Positions 27,418 to 37,098 are shown, counted from the first letter of the stretch. The stretch is DNA of 64,000 nt from Fulvivirga lutea (GCF_017068455.1 NZ_CP070608.1:2957488-3021487); one strand, 5' to 3'. The notes: generated by a model not told the origin, from the sequence alone. Program-made: numbers and translations.

Positions 27418-28230
27418 ATGAAAAAAATAGCCATATCACTCCTTTGCCTAATTGCATTCGGAGCATGTAATCAAACACCAAAATCAGATAGTGAAAATAT
27501 TGCTAGTGAAGAAGCTCAGGAAACCAAAAACAATTATCCTGAATTGTTAACTGCAGCATTGGAAGCACACGGTGGAATTGATCAATGGAACAGCTTTTCA
27601 ACCATGCAGTATGATCTTAGCATGGCGGGTAATGATCAAACAGAAACACACATCATCGACCTAAATAAAAGATTAGTTCGAATTAACAGTGAAAATTTTA
27701 CGATTGGGTTTGATGGCAAAGAAGTGTGGGCCTCTCCTACCATCGAAGCTACTGGAAAGAACTCACCCAGGTTTTATCATAATTTGTTCTTTTATTTCTT
27801 TGCCATTCCTTATGTACTGGCTGACCCGGGAATCAATTATGATGACTTGGGTACAGTGAAAATCATGGATAAAGAGTATCGAGCGTTGAAAGTATCCTTT
27901 AATGAAGGTGTTGGCGATGCCGATGAAGATTTATATATTGCTCATTTTAACCCTGAAACATTTAAGCTGGAGCTCTTACTTTATACAGTTACCTACTACA
28001 CTGGCGAGAAGCACGAGAACTATAACGCATTAAAGTATGGCGCTTACAAAAATGTAAATGGTCTGCTATTTCCAATGTCATTAAAAGGCCATAAATACGA
28101 CAGTGGTAAAATTGGCGATCTTCGATATGACGTCACCTTTAGCAATGTTGCGTTAAGTAAAGAACCAGCTGTAGATTCGTTATTTGTAATGCCTGAAGGT
28201 GCTGAGGTGGATAGTTTGAAGGTGAATTAG
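27418..28230 (+). CDS. Lipoprotein, LolA-like fold suspected
   Basis: The ATG at 27418 (MKKIAISLLCLIAFGACNQ) gives a clear lipoprotein signal; the longer frame uses a GTG at 27400. The mature protein starts with an acidic linker and then LTAALEAHGGIDQWNSF, which parallels the start of the LolA-like protein at 22883 (EATGGYEAWDNI). The strand-rich body (GFDGKEVWASP, DLYIAHFNPETFKLELLLY) supports a half-barrel fold. It probably sits in the envelope on a lipid anchor and may bind a hydrophobic molecule. It lies just past the palindromic array with no detectable operon partner. Confidence 0.75.
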   Translation: MKKIAISLLCLIAFGACNQTPKSDSENIASEEAQETKNNYPELLTAALEAHGGIDQWNSFSTMQYDLSMAGNDQTETHIIDLNKRLVRINSENFTIGFDGKEVWASPTIEATGKNSPRFYHNLFFYFFAIPYVLADPGINYDDLGTVKIMDKEYRALKVSFNEGVGDADEDLYIAHFNPETFKLELLLYTVTYYTGEKHENYNALKYGAYKNVNGLLFPMSLKGHKYDSGKIGDLRYDVTFSNVALSKEPAVDSLFVMPEGAEVDSLKVN

Positions 28231-28237
28231 TTAAATA

Positions 28238-28780
28238 TTATTTACCTGAAAGCTTAATTATTTTATTGAGCTTGTCCTTTGGAACTAATTCAACATTTTT
28301 AATAGATTTAAATGCCAAAGAATGCTTAAGCATAGGACATAATTCTGAATTACTAGGAATACCAAGCGTGCTTTGAACCCATTTATTATTTGATTCATAT
28401 TGCCAGAATTCTGCGTCAATTTCAGTTACCGCCATGGTAACATGGGATTTATCAGCCAATTCAAAATACAATAAACTTTGATTATCTTTTAAATTACGCA
28501 GTTCTTTAGCTGATAGACTATTTATTTTACAATGTTCTAATTGAGGAATAAAAGTATATTCCTTATTTACTGTATAATAACCAACAGAAAGTAAAGAACA
28601 AATAAATTTATCAGAGTTTGTTTCATTTAATTCAATTTGATCAATATCATTTATTAATATTGATACTTCTACATTATCGACAAATGTATTTAAGTAGTAT
28701 ACATTGGTCTTTTCTATAATGTTACAAGGCTCTATTCCTAAATAGGATGAAATCAATATCATTAAAACAGTCAATTTCAT
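28238..28780 (-). CDS. Hypothetical exported protein
   Basis: The 180-residue protein has a short hydrophobic N-terminus (MKLTVLMILISSYLG) that could be a signal peptide. The rest is mixed, with five cysteines (CNIIEK, FICSLLS, EHCKINS, LCPMLKH) and no family I recognise. Its ATG overlaps the stop of the DUF2721 gene by four bases (ATGA), which shows the two are translated from one message. Its stop lies 7 bp from that of the convergent lipoprotein gene. Local AT content is somewhat higher than that of neighbouring genes. Confidence 0.65.
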   Translation of the reverse strand: MKLTVLMILISSYLGIEPCNIIEKTNVYYLNTFVDNVEVSILINDIDQIELNETNSDKFICSLLSVGYYTVNKEYTFIPQLEHCKINSLSAKELRNLKDNQSLLYFELADKSHVTMAVTEIDAEFWQYESNNKWVQSTLGIPSNSELCPMLKHSLAFKSIKNVELVPKDKLNKIIKLSGK

Positions 28781-29184
28781 AACTTCCTCTTCAACTCCAT
28801 ATCACTCAATTCCAAATTCAATGCTTTGGTGCTTATCTGAAGCTCACGTAAACTAATAGCTAATGAAATAAGCAATAGAATCATACTCGCACCGAAAATC
28901 CAGCTGCCAACTTTTGCGGCATTCTGAAATAGAAAGAGCATACTTAGCACGCACAGAAAGAAACTAGATACACCAAACACCTGCATCATCTTAATTAAAG
29001 ACAACCTGGAACGCAAATTTTCTATTTGTCCAATAATAGGCGTGGGGTGCTCCGGATTGCTAATATGCTTTTGATGCAAGCTTCTTATGAGCGTTGCAAT
29101 GGCCAAAAAACGATTGGTATATGCCAAAAGCAAAAGCGAGATGGCGGGAAAAAGAAGCGCTGGTGTAGTTAAATTTATAAGCAT
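28777..29184 (-). CDS. DUF2721 family membrane protein
   Basis: The 135-residue protein has three predicted membrane helices: about 7-27, 68-90 and 95-115. The first carries the family-like start LTTPALLFPAISLLLLAYTNRF and the arginine-containing loop ATLIRSLHQKH. DUF2721 proteins are small inner-membrane proteins of unknown function. A conserved length of 120-150 residues fits this one. It is the first gene of a two-gene unit, overlapping the next gene by four bases. Confidence 0.75.
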   Translation of the reverse strand: MLINLTTPALLFPAISLLLLAYTNRFLAIATLIRSLHQKHISNPEHPTPIIGQIENLRSRLSLIKMMQVFGVSSFFLCVLSMLFLFQNAAKVGSWIFGASMILLLISLAISLRELQISTKALNLELSDMELKRKL

Positions 29185-29235
29185 TCTTTCTATTTTTAAA
29201 TTTCATTCATCAACCAAAGATAAATGTATCCGCTT

Positions 29236-30108
29236 ATGAAAACCAGAAAACTCGTTTTACTTGTTCTAGCTTTATCATGTTTCTTCCATACTCATGCTCA
29301 AAAAGAAGCCAATTCATTACTATGGGAAGTTTCAGGAAATGGGCTTGACAAACCATCCTACATTTTTGGCATACTAAAATTCATTCCTGCCGATGATTAC
29401 TACTGGCCAAAGAAGGCTGATGATGCATTTAAATCGAGCCAGATATTATCTACTGAAACGCAATTAGATCATCACGCGCGACACGAGCTCAACAAAGCCG
29501 CACATTTGGAAGGCGGAAATTCTCTAGAAGATTATTTAACCGAAGCAGAAATGGAAAAACTCTCCGGAATTTTTTCTGATCGTTTTGGAATCTCAGATTT
29601 CAAATTCAATGTGGTGTATAAAAAGTTCAAGCCTATCATGCTATCTACCACAATGACTCGCCTCTCCTACGGAGAAAATGTAAAGTATTATGAGTTAGAA
29701 CTGATTAATCAAGCTAACACGCTTGGTATTACCACTCAGGCTTTGGAGAAAGTTGAGAAAGAGGTGGAAGCTTTAGAAAAGATCAAATTGGATGATCAGT
29801 TAAAATCATTAAAGCATACTTTAGAAAATTTTGATGCTCAACTAAAAGATTATGAAGAACTGGTGAGCTTCTATAAAAAAGGTGATTTACATAAAACCCT
29901 GGAATACACCATGCACCCTTTGGAAAATCATGAGGATTATGAAACGCATTTCATATTCGGAAGAAATAGGTCATGGATTCCTAAAATTGAAGAATACATG
30001 AAGTCAGGCCAGACGTTTTTCGCCTTGGGTGCCTCGCATCTATCAGAAGAAGCAGGCGTTTTAAATTTATTAAGAAAGAAGGGTTATACTGTTGAGCCTG
30101 TTCAATAA
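29236..30108 (+). CDS. TraB/GumN family protein with a degenerate first GxxH motif
   Basis: Two ATGs lie in frame (29224 and 29236); the second gives the usual charged signal start MKTRKLVLLVLALSCFFHTHAQ. The mature part matches the TraB/GumN/PrgY family, related to Tiki proteases: SLLWEVSGNGLDKPSYIFGI at the start and ALGASHLSEEAGVLNLL with GYTVEP at the end. The family has two GxxH motifs. The second is kept (GASH), but the first reads GILK, without its His. The enzyme may therefore be inactive or use another residue. It is expected in the periplasm. The gene ends 9 bp from the convergent bshB1 stop. Confidence 0.85.
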   Translation: MKTRKLVLLVLALSCFFHTHAQKEANSLLWEVSGNGLDKPSYIFGILKFIPADDYYWPKKADDAFKSSQILSTETQLDHHARHELNKAAHLEGGNSLEDYLTEAEMEKLSGIFSDRFGISDFKFNVVYKKFKPIMLSTTMTRLSYGENVKYYELELINQANTLGITTQALEKVEKEVEALEKIKLDDQLKSLKHTLENFDAQLKDYEELVSFYKKGDLHKTLEYTMHPLENHEDYETHFIFGRNRSWIPKIEEYMKSGQTFFALGASHLSEEAGVLNLLRKKGYTVEPVQ

Positions 30109-30117
30109 CAAGGCTAT

Positions 30118-30834
30118 TTAAAGAAGGTTATGTAAGTCAGAAACACCCAAATTTTTAACTTTAATAAATCCTTCCCCGTAGCTAACACCAATAGAATAAC
30201 CTAAATCTTTGGCCCTTCCTTCAATCATTTTCATGAAGTCGAGCGAAGAAATAAAGGTTTCAGGCTCCTTGCTTTCAGGGTCGTAAAATTGAGTCTTAAA
30301 GCATTTGATCGCCTGCATTTTTGTATCCCACGAATCTGTAACATCCACTACAAAATCGGGTATCATATTGTTGCTTTGAATGTAGTGGTATACTGATTTC
30401 GGTCTCCAGGGAGTTTGTTTCTCACCATCTAGTTCCGTTTCAACTTTAACCAGTCCCGCCAAAAAGCAAGAATCTAATTCCAGCTGTGCTGCCCTGCCAT
30501 GATCTGGGTGTCTGTCGCTAGGTGCGTTAATCAACACTATGTCAGGCTGATACTTTCTTAGGACTTTTATTAATTCCAGCTGACTGTCTTTATCATTCTG
30601 AAAAAAACCGTCTGCAAGGTTCAAATTATCTCGAACTGATAGCCCTAGGACTTTCGCAGATTCAGCAGCCTCTTTAGCTCGAATTTCATCTGTACCTCTG
30701 GTTCCTAATTCACCGGCTGTTAAGTCCACTACACCTACCTTATAACCTTTTCTAACATGTGTGGCCAGTGTGCCTGCACAAGATAATTCAGTATCGTCAG
30801 GGTGAGCTGCAAATGCGAGTATATTTAATTTCAT
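30118..30834 (-). CDS. bshB1: Bacillithiol biosynthesis deacetylase BshB1
   Basis: This 238-residue LmbE-type zinc deacetylase starts MKLNILAFAAHPDD, where His and AspAsp form the metal site. Later come the NAPSDRHPDHGRAA motif, which supplies another zinc ligand, and the C-terminal SYGEGFIK typical of BshB1. BshB1 removes the acetyl group from GlcNAc-malate in bacillithiol synthesis, in the cytoplasm. Its ATG overlaps the stop of the COG3014-like gene by four bases (ATGA). It is the last gene of a likely operon with trxB, an lpoB-like gene and the COG3014-like gene. The bshA and bshC genes are not in this window. Confidence 0.93.
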   Translation of the reverse strand: MKLNILAFAAHPDDTELSCAGTLATHVRKGYKVGVVDLTAGELGTRGTDEIRAKEAAESAKVLGLSVRDNLNLADGFFQNDKDSQLELIKVLRKYQPDIVLINAPSDRHPDHGRAAQLELDSCFLAGLVKVETELDGEKQTPWRPKSVYHYIQSNNMIPDFVVDVTDSWDTKMQAIKCFKTQFYDPESKEPETFISSLDFMKMIEGRAKDLGYSIGVSYGEGFIKVKNLGVSDLHNLL

Positions 30835-32264
30835 CGGTTAAACTGGTTATTATAGGATGAAGGCGCAGATGACTCAAGGTTGTTAAATATAAAAAATTCT
30901 GTTCTACCCTTTTCTCCTTCAAAGTACAATTCTTCGGTCATCGAGTCATTCCCTTTGCCTATAGCTGTAAACTTAATGTTATTCGCTCCATCTTTTAAAG
31001 GAACACGTGCATAATGTATGTCGTGCGGTAAAGTTTGCCAGTTTCTGGTATCTGCCTTTTCAGTAACTGCGTTCACTAATGAGACGAGTGCCCCAAGGTT
31101 TTCATTTTCACTTCTTGTAGCCTCTTCAGCAGCTTGCTTTAGTGCCAAACGTAATAATGAGTTCGCAAACTCTCTCAACATTCTGTCTTCTAGTGTTACA
31201 AATGCAATAGCTGATATATCTTCACCCTTCTCGAGAGCATAGGTCTTATCGCCTATTGATAATTTGGCTTTATCAAAATAAGGTTCTCGGTCAACATATT
31301 TAGGAAAGGCCGCACGAACTATTTTCAAATCGCCCAATTGTGTCTTACCATCTTGATCCTGGCGCACATAAAAAGGAAAATTCATTCCATATTCTTTGTT
31401 TTCAAATGTCACCAATCCGCCTTGGCCTTTAATCACAACAAAATTAACAGTCCATTCACTTTTAACAGGCCCTAGACCATTATGCCAGAAAAAAACTAAC
31501 TCTCCAGATTTATCTTTTTTAGGCTCATATTTTAGATTGAACTCTTTTTCATAAGTTTCCAATTCAGTTCTAAAGCCCATAAGACCTGCAGTGCGTACTA
31601 AATCTCTTTTCAGCTGATCAGGGGCTTTCACATTCAATATTGAACCAACTTCCTGATAAGCCTCATACGCATTACGATAAGCGATAAATGCATCGTTAAT
31701 CTCACCACTTGCTTCAAAGATTATTCCCATCAGGTTATGGGCAAAAGGATCGACCTTATACCGATTTTTCTTATCCTCATAACGATCGTTGAGCTTATTG
31801 AGCTTAATATTTATTCTTCTACACTCTACAAGAGCTTCCTCCATTTGACCCATTCTTAAATAGTTTAGGGCCTTATAATAATGAATGAAAATTACCTCAT
31901 GGTCTTCACCGGTATATGGCTTTACATTAGGATTTGTGAGAAGACTAAGTGCTTCTAATGAGTAGTTCTTTTTATAGTCTTCAGTAAAAATATAGGCCTC
32001 TTCGAAGTAGGTGTTACTAGCCTCATACTCGTCTAGCAGTTGTAATACAACACCCTTCTGAAGGTTATATAGTAATTGATTGTTTCCTTTGCTGAGCTTT
32101 TTATTCTTATCTAAAAACTTGTCGGCAGCCTCAATTTGTCCACTGGTGAACTTCTGCTGAAACTCTATATTTTTCTGATAATAGGTAGCGCAGCTAAAAA
32201 AAATTAATATAAAAGGTATAAAATAATAGTGCCGCAGAGCGGCACTTAAATACTTGGTCATCAA
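30831..32264 (-). CDS. COG3014-like lipoprotein with TPR-like repeats
   Basis: The 477-residue protein has a lipoprotein signal (IFFSCATYYQ) and an N-terminal helical array resembling TPRs (about 30-230), including HYYKALNYLRMGQMEEALVECRRIN. The C-terminal half is strand-rich and ends with a domain resembling an envelope assembly factor (ANNIKFTAIGKGN). Proteins of the COG3014 type are commonly encoded beside LpoB-like lipoproteins, as here: the lpoB-like gene lies 8 bp upstream. It probably acts in the outer membrane with that protein. It overlaps bshB1 by four bases at its 3' end. Confidence 0.78.
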   Translation of the reverse strand: MMTKYLSAALRHYYFIPFILIFFSCATYYQKNIEFQQKFTSGQIEAADKFLDKNKKLSKGNNQLLYNLQKGVVLQLLDEYEASNTYFEEAYIFTEDYKKNYSLEALSLLTNPNVKPYTGEDHEVIFIHYYKALNYLRMGQMEEALVECRRINIKLNKLNDRYEDKKNRYKVDPFAHNLMGIIFEASGEINDAFIAYRNAYEAYQEVGSILNVKAPDQLKRDLVRTAGLMGFRTELETYEKEFNLKYEPKKDKSGELVFFWHNGLGPVKSEWTVNFVVIKGQGGLVTFENKEYGMNFPFYVRQDQDGKTQLGDLKIVRAAFPKYVDREPYFDKAKLSIGDKTYALEKGEDISAIAFVTLEDRMLREFANSLLRLALKQAAEEATRSENENLGALVSLVNAVTEKADTRNWQTLPHDIHYARVPLKDGANNIKFTAIGKGNDSMTEELYFEGEKGRTEFFIFNNLESSAPSSYNNQFNR

Positions 32265-32272
32265 TAAGATGC

Positions 32273-32857
32273 TTAGTTAATGACTTTCTTAATTTTCTTA
32301 GATCCTATCCAAACTTTTTCATTAGTCTCTAAGTGTGTAAGTTCCAAATCAGTTTGATAGAACAATAATGACTGTTTCCCATTAGAATCGGTTACAGAGC
32401 TTACAGTACCTTGAAGAATAAAATCGGCACCGCGCTCCATACCCCATCTTTTGGTAGTAGCTGCAGAAGCAAATTCCTGCTGGTCTGCTCTTTCTTTTCT
32501 TAGCTCTTCTCTTTCTTCACCACCTTGCACGACTCTTACCTTTCCAGAATTGATAAACTCTCTTTCAATATCATTAGTAAAAGTTTCTGTACTAATATGC
32601 TCACTGGTCTTATTTCTAATAATACCCACAATTACAGTAGGCTTCTTTCCATTTTCTTCCACGAAGTCAGTTACCCATACCCTGCTCAAACCGTCACGAA
32701 CCATTTCTTCGGCTACAAGCCTGCTATCGGTGTCATTCCATCTGCCACTAAGGTCTATTTGTGAGTCGGAATCAACTCTGGTAACTGTTTTTGAAGAAGA
32801 ACATCCTGTGAAAATGGCTGCCCCTACTAGTAATACTAAAGCTATTTTTTTCATCAT
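32273..32857 (-). CDS. LpoB-like penicillin-binding protein activator lipoprotein
   Basis: The 194-residue protein has a lipoprotein signal (ALVLLVGAAIFTGCSSSK) and then DLSGRWNDTDSRLVAEEM, the start of LpoB-family domains. The remaining body has VIVGIIRNKTSEHI and ADFILQGTVSSV, typical of the family's TolB-N-like fold. LpoB activates a bifunctional peptidoglycan synthase from the outer membrane in Enterobacteria; for Bacteroidota the role is inferred from homology. It sits 7 bp from trxB and 8 bp from the COG3014-like gene, so all are probably one transcript. Confidence 0.85.
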   Translation of the reverse strand: MMKKIALVLLVGAAIFTGCSSSKTVTRVDSDSQIDLSGRWNDTDSRLVAEEMVRDGLSRVWVTDFVEENGKKPTVIVGIIRNKTSEHISTETFTNDIEREFINSGKVRVVQGGEEREELRKERADQQEFASAATTKRWGMERGADFILQGTVSSVTDSNGKQSLLFYQTDLELTHLETNEKVWIGSKKIKKVIN

Positions 32858-32864
32858 TGTTTAT

Positions 32865-33812
32865 TTATGCAGTTTCAAATTCTTTTGCTTGCAAAAACCG
32901 TTCCGCATCCAAAGCACCCATACAACCCATACCGGCAGCTGTTACAGCTTGTCTATATACTTTATCGGCAGCATCACCAGTTACAAATACTCCTTCAATC
33001 TTAGTTTTAGATGTTCCCGGCACTACTTTTAAATAACCAGTCTCGTCCATATCTAGATATTCTTTAAAAATATCTGTATTAGGTTTGTGCCCAATAGCCA
33101 CAAAGAAACCATCTATTTCTAAATCTTTCTTCTCTCCTGTCTTATTATTAAATACCCTTACACCAGTTACGGCCTCACCATCACCCAGCACTTCCTCAGT
33201 TTCAGTATTCCATAAAACTTCAATATTTGGTGTGTTCATCACACGTTCCTGCATAATTTTAGAAGCTCTTAATTCATCTCTTCTAACAATCATATATACT
33301 TTAGGGCAGATATTAGCCAAATAAGTAGCTTCTTCAGCCGCAGTATCACCACCACCAACTAATGCAACTGGCTTACCTTTGTAAAAGAAGCCATCGCAAA
33401 CAGCACACGCAGAAACTCCTTTATTCGCATATTTCTTTTCTGATTCTAAACCTAGATATTTTGCACTGGCACCTGTAGATATGATCACAGCTTCGGCAGT
33501 TATCTCATGTTTCTCATCAACTACCGCTTTATGAGGGTATGAAGAAAAATCAACAGAAGTTACCATTCCATAACGAACATCCGTACCAAAACGCTCTGCT
33601 TGCTTTTGGAAGTCCATCATCATTTGCGGACCATTAACACCCTCAGGATAACCAGGATAGTTTTCTACATCATTAGTAGTGGTTAATTGTCCACCTGGCT
33701 CGCCACCTGTTACTAATACCGGGTTAAGTCCGGCTCTAGATGCATAAATAGCTGCAGTATAGCCTGCAGGCCCAGATCCTATAATTAATACTTTTACTTT
33801 TTCTTGAGTCAT
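32865..33812 (-). CDS. trxB: Thioredoxin-disulfide reductase
   Basis: The 315-residue flavoprotein has the FAD motif GSGPAGYTAAIYASRAG at 13-29, the redox-active CAVC in GVSACAVCDGFF (about 136-139), the NADPH motif GGGDTAAEEATYL, and the C-terminal FAD stretch GVFVTGDA. Length and motif order match bacterial low-molecular-weight TrxB. It transfers electrons from NADPH to thioredoxin in the cytoplasm, supporting ribonucleotide reductase, MsrB-type enzymes and arsenate reduction. It is the first gene of the trxB, lpoB-like, COG3014-like, bshB1 unit, and follows the rpoD terminator by about 100 bp. Confidence 0.96.
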   Translation of the reverse strand: MTQEKVKVLIIGSGPAGYTAAIYASRAGLNPVLVTGGEPGGQLTTTNDVENYPGYPEGVNGPQMMMDFQKQAERFGTDVRYGMVTSVDFSSYPHKAVVDEKHEITAEAVIISTGASAKYLGLESEKKYANKGVSACAVCDGFFYKGKPVALVGGGDTAAEEATYLANICPKVYMIVRRDELRASKIMQERVMNTPNIEVLWNTETEEVLGDGEAVTGVRVFNNKTGEKKDLEIDGFFVAIGHKPNTDIFKEYLDMDETGYLKVVPGTSKTKIEGVFVTGDAADKVYRQAVTAAGMGCMGALDAERFLQAKEFETA

Positions 33813-33907
33813 TTTTCTAATTTATTCTCCACTAACTAACTACGAACTCTTCAAAAAAGTTGTAGATAATTTAAATTTTTAACTTACTGTAAAACCAATG
33901 ACAAAAT

Positions 33908-33942
33908 TAAAAAAAAGAGGCCTCAAATTTCCTTGAGACCTC
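33908..33942 (-). terminator. Terminator of rpoD
   Basis: On the minus strand GAGGTCTCAA pairs with TTGAGGCCTC (one G-U pair) around a short loop, followed by a T-run at 33916-33908. It lies 24 bp after the rpoD stop at 33966. Confidence 0.9.
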
Positions 33943-33965
33943 AACTATTCTTCGTTCAATTTATG

Positions 33966-34829
33966 TTATCCTAAATAAGGCTTTAAAGCTCTGCTTCTTG
34001 AAGTATGTCTCAACCTTCTTATAGCTTTTTCCTTTATCTGACGTACTCTTTCGCGAGTTAAAGCAAATTTTTCACCTATCTCCTCCAGGGTCATCGAATG
34101 TTCGCCATTTAAGCCAAAATAATAGGCAATCACATCAGATTCTCGTTGAGTTAAGGTTGAAAGTGCACGCTGCACTTCTCTTCGTAGTGAGTCAGACATT
34201 AATTCAGAATCAGGTGTTTCTTCCAAATCATTCTCCAATACATCTAACAGGCTATTCTCCTCACCTTGTACAAATGGCGCATCCATGGAAACATGCCTAC
34301 CTGAAATTTTCATTGTGTCAACAACTTCTGCTGTTGTTACTTCCAAAACTTCAGCCAACTCATCTGGTGAGGGCTCACGCTCAAACTTTTGCTCTAATTC
34401 AGAAAATGTTTTTGAAATCTTATTGAGTGACCCTACTCTATTCAGTGGTAGTCTCACAATTCTCGACTGCTCTGCCAATGCTTGTAAAATAGACTGGCGA
34501 ATCCACCAAACGGCATATGAAATGAACTTAAAACCACGTGTTTCATCGAATCTCTGAGCGGCCTTAATCAAACCGAGGTTGCCTTCATTGATTAAATCAC
34601 CTAAAGACAACCCCTGGTTTTGGTATTGTTTTGCTACTGAAACTACAAATCTAAGATTAGCTTTCGTAAGTTTTTCAAGAGCAAGCTGATCGCCCTCCCT
34701 TATCCTTTGCGCTAATTCTACCTCTTCATCGGGAGTGAGCAGGTCTACTTTCCCTATCTCCTGCAGATATTTATCGAGAGATTGGCTCTCTCGGTTAGTT
34801 ATCTGTTTACTAATCTTAAGTTGCCTCAT
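33966..34829 (-). CDS. rpoD: Primary RNA polymerase sigma factor (RpoD/SigA), short Bacteroidota form
   Basis: At 287 residues this is the short primary sigma typical of Bacteroidota, without the long region 1.1. Region 1.2 ([20 protein letters not shown]) is followed by region 2 with the core-binding and -10 recognition segment ([19 protein letters not shown] and [14 protein letters not shown]), region 3, and region 4 with the helix-turn-helix [24 protein letters not shown]. In Bacteroidota this factor recognises the unusual -33/-7 promoters of the phylum. The start at 34829 is preceded directly by a strong hairpin with a U-run, between it and pnp. Confidence 0.97.
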   Translation of the reverse strand: MRQLKISKQITNRESQSLDKYLQEIGKVDLLTPDEEVELAQRIREGDQLALEKLTKANLRFVVSVAKQYQNQGLSLGDLINEGNLGLIKAAQRFDETRGFKFISYAVWWIRQSILQALAEQSRIVRLPLNRVGSLNKISKTFSELEQKFEREPSPDELAEVLEVTTAEVVDTMKISGRHVSMDAPFVQGEENSLLDVLENDLEETPDSELMSDSLRREVQRALSTLTQRESDVIAYYFGLNGEHSMTLEEIGEKFALTRERVRQIKEKAIRRLRHTSRSRALKPYLG

Positions 34830-34831
34830 TC

Positions 34832-34871
34832 AAAAAATCGTTGTCGTTCATAACTGATCAACAACGATTTT
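34832..34871 (-). terminator. Hairpin with U-run between pnp and rpoD
   Basis: On the minus strand AAAATCGTTGT pairs perfectly with ACAACGATTTT (34871-34861 with 34844-34834) around 16 nt, then runs into TTTTTT. The U-run ends two bases before the rpoD ATG. It can serve as the pnp terminator, but its place makes it also a possible control element of rpoD translation. Confidence 0.75.
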
Positions 34872-34913
34872 AAAGAATTAACTACCAAATGGCAAGATTT
34901 GTAGAATATTTAA

Positions 34914-37046
34914 TTATTCCTTACTTGCTGTTTCTTCTTTCTTTTCAGGTTTTGGCAATAATACCTTTCGTGAAAGACGGAATTTGCCAGTTTTTTTATC
35001 GATTTCTATCAACTTCACCTTCACATTCTCTCCAACTTCCATTACGCCATCCATTTTCTCAACACGTTCCCACTTAATTTCGGAGATATGTAGAAGACCA
35101 TCTTTACCTGGCATAAACTCAACAAATGCACCAAAAGGCATAATTGATTTTACAACACCATCATACACTTCACCAACTTCTGGCTGAGCTACGATAGCTT
35201 TTATTTTGGCTAATGCACCGTCCATAGATTCCTGATCAACAGCAAAAATGCTTACCTCACCATGGTTATCAACTTCTTCGATAACTACAGTTGCACCAGT
35301 ATCTTTCTGTATCTGCTGGATAATTTTTCCACCAGGTCCGATAACTGCACCAATAAGATCCTTATCAATAGTCAACTTTACAGATCTTGGAGCATTAGGC
35401 TTAAGATCAGCTTTAGGCGCGGCAATGGTTTTCTTCATTTCATTCAATATGTGAAGTCTGCCTTCTTTAGCTTGCTCTAATGCCTCTTTTAATACTTCGT
35501 ATGATAAACCATCTACTTTAATATCCATTTGAGTAGCAGTAATACCTTTCTCAGTACCTGTAACTTTAAAGTCCATATCACCCAGGTGATCTTCATCACC
35601 TAAAATATCAGATAGAATTGCATGGTTTTTACCATCAGAGATCATACCCATTGCAATACCTGATACAGGAGCTTTTATTTGAATACCCGCATCCATCAAT
35701 GCTAATGAACCAGCACACACAGTGGCCATTGATGAAGAACCATTAGATTCCAAGATATCAGAAACAATTCTGATTGTATATGGATTTTCTTCAGGAAGCA
35801 TATCTTTTAACGCTCTCCAAGCTAAATTACCATGACCAACTTCTCTTCTACCTGGTCCTCTGTTTGGTCTTACTTCACCAGTTGAGAAACCAGGGAAGTT
35901 ATAATGAAGCATGAATTTGTTAGTGCCAGAGTACATGGCTCCATCAATAAGTTGCTCATCAAGCTTAGTACCTAATGTAACAGTACTTAAAGATTGTGTT
36001 TCACCTCTTGTAAATACAGAAGAACCGTGTGCGCTTGGCAAATAATCAACTTCTGACCAGATAGGTCTGATTTCGTTCATTTTTCTACCATCTAATCTTT
36101 TCTTCTCGTTCAATACTAGGTCTCTACAAGCTTTCTTCTGTATAGATTTATAGTATTTCGAAATCAGGGTAGAATCATATTCATGTTCTTCACCTAAGCT
36201 TTCTACAAACTCTTCTTTTATTTTTGAGAATGATTCTGATCTGATTGATTTATCAGTTATCTGTTTTGCAGCTACAGCATAAACCTTGTCATATAGCTCA
36301 GAGTTCATTCTTTTTTCAAGTTCCTCATCATTAGTTTCATGAGAATACTCTCTCTTTTCTGTTTTTCCAGCTTCTTTTTCAAGTTCAATTTGAACTTTGC
36401 ATTGTTCTTTGATTGCATCATGAGCTATTTTGATAGCCTCTAGCATATCATCTTCAGAAGCTTCTTTCATCTCACCTTCTACCATCAAGATATTATCGAT
36501 GCTGGCAGCAACGATCAAATCCATATCGGCATCTTCCTTTTGAGACTTTGTTGGATTAACTAACCACTCTCCATTGACTCTAGCTACACGTACTTCAGAA
36601 ATAGGTCCGTTGAACGGAATATCTGAAACTGCAAGCGCAGAAGAAGCAGCTAATGCCGCTAACGAATCGGGAAGAGAATCTTCGTCTCCTGAAATTAATG
36701 AAATCATGATCTGAATGTCAGCATGATAATCATCTGGAAACATTGGTCTGATAGCTCTGTCAACCAATCGGCTAATTAAAATTTCATAATCAGATAATCT
36801 ACTCTCTCTCTTAAGAAATCCTCCAGGGATTTTACCAGTTGAAGCAAACTTCTCTTGGTAATCTACTGATAGAGGTAAAAAATCCACACCTTCTTTGGCC
36901 TCTTTGTTGGCCACCACTGTTGCAAGAAGCATGGTATTACCCATTCTTACTACAACTGAACCGTCAGCTTGCTTAGCTAACTTACCAGTTTCAATGGTGA
37001 TGGTTCTCCCATCAGGTAGGTTAATTGTTTTGTTAATAATCTGCAT
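34914..37046 (-). CDS. pnp: Polyribonucleotide nucleotidyltransferase (PNPase)
   Basis: The 710-residue protein has the full PNPase layout: first RNase PH domain (about 1-230), a helical linker, second RNase PH domain (about 310-550; [17 protein letters not shown]), a KH domain (about 565-620; [15 protein letters not shown]) and an S1 domain (about 630-695; [18 protein letters not shown]). It degrades RNA from the 3' end using phosphate. Gene order rpsO-pnp is the classic bacterial pairing. Between them stands a terminator hairpin, so pnp is expressed by read-through or from its own promoter. Downstream is rpoD. Confidence 0.98.
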   Translation of the reverse strand: MQIINKTINLPDGRTITIETGKLAKQADGSVVVRMGNTMLLATVVANKEAKEGVDFLPLSVDYQEKFASTGKIPGGFLKRESRLSDYEILISRLVDRAIRPMFPDDYHADIQIMISLISGDEDSLPDSLAALAASSALAVSDIPFNGPISEVRVARVNGEWLVNPTKSQKEDADMDLIVAASIDNILMVEGEMKEASEDDMLEAIKIAHDAIKEQCKVQIELEKEAGKTEKREYSHETNDEELEKRMNSELYDKVYAVAAKQITDKSIRSESFSKIKEEFVESLGEEHEYDSTLISKYYKSIQKKACRDLVLNEKKRLDGRKMNEIRPIWSEVDYLPSAHGSSVFTRGETQSLSTVTLGTKLDEQLIDGAMYSGTNKFMLHYNFPGFSTGEVRPNRGPGRREVGHGNLAWRALKDMLPEENPYTIRIVSDILESNGSSSMATVCAGSLALMDAGIQIKAPVSGIAMGMISDGKNHAILSDILGDEDHLGDMDFKVTGTEKGITATQMDIKVDGLSYEVLKEALEQAKEGRLHILNEMKKTIAAPKADLKPNAPRSVKLTIDKDLIGAVIGPGGKIIQQIQKDTGATVVIEEVDNHGEVSIFAVDQESMDGALAKIKAIVAQPEVGEVYDGVVKSIMPFGAFVEFMPGKDGLLHISEIKWERVEKMDGVMEVGENVKVKLIEIDKKTGKFRLSRKVLLPKPEKKEETASKE

Positions 37047-37098
37047 ATATATTTATTGTTAAAAAATTTCTGTTGAATGGTTAAAACTAACCATAATG

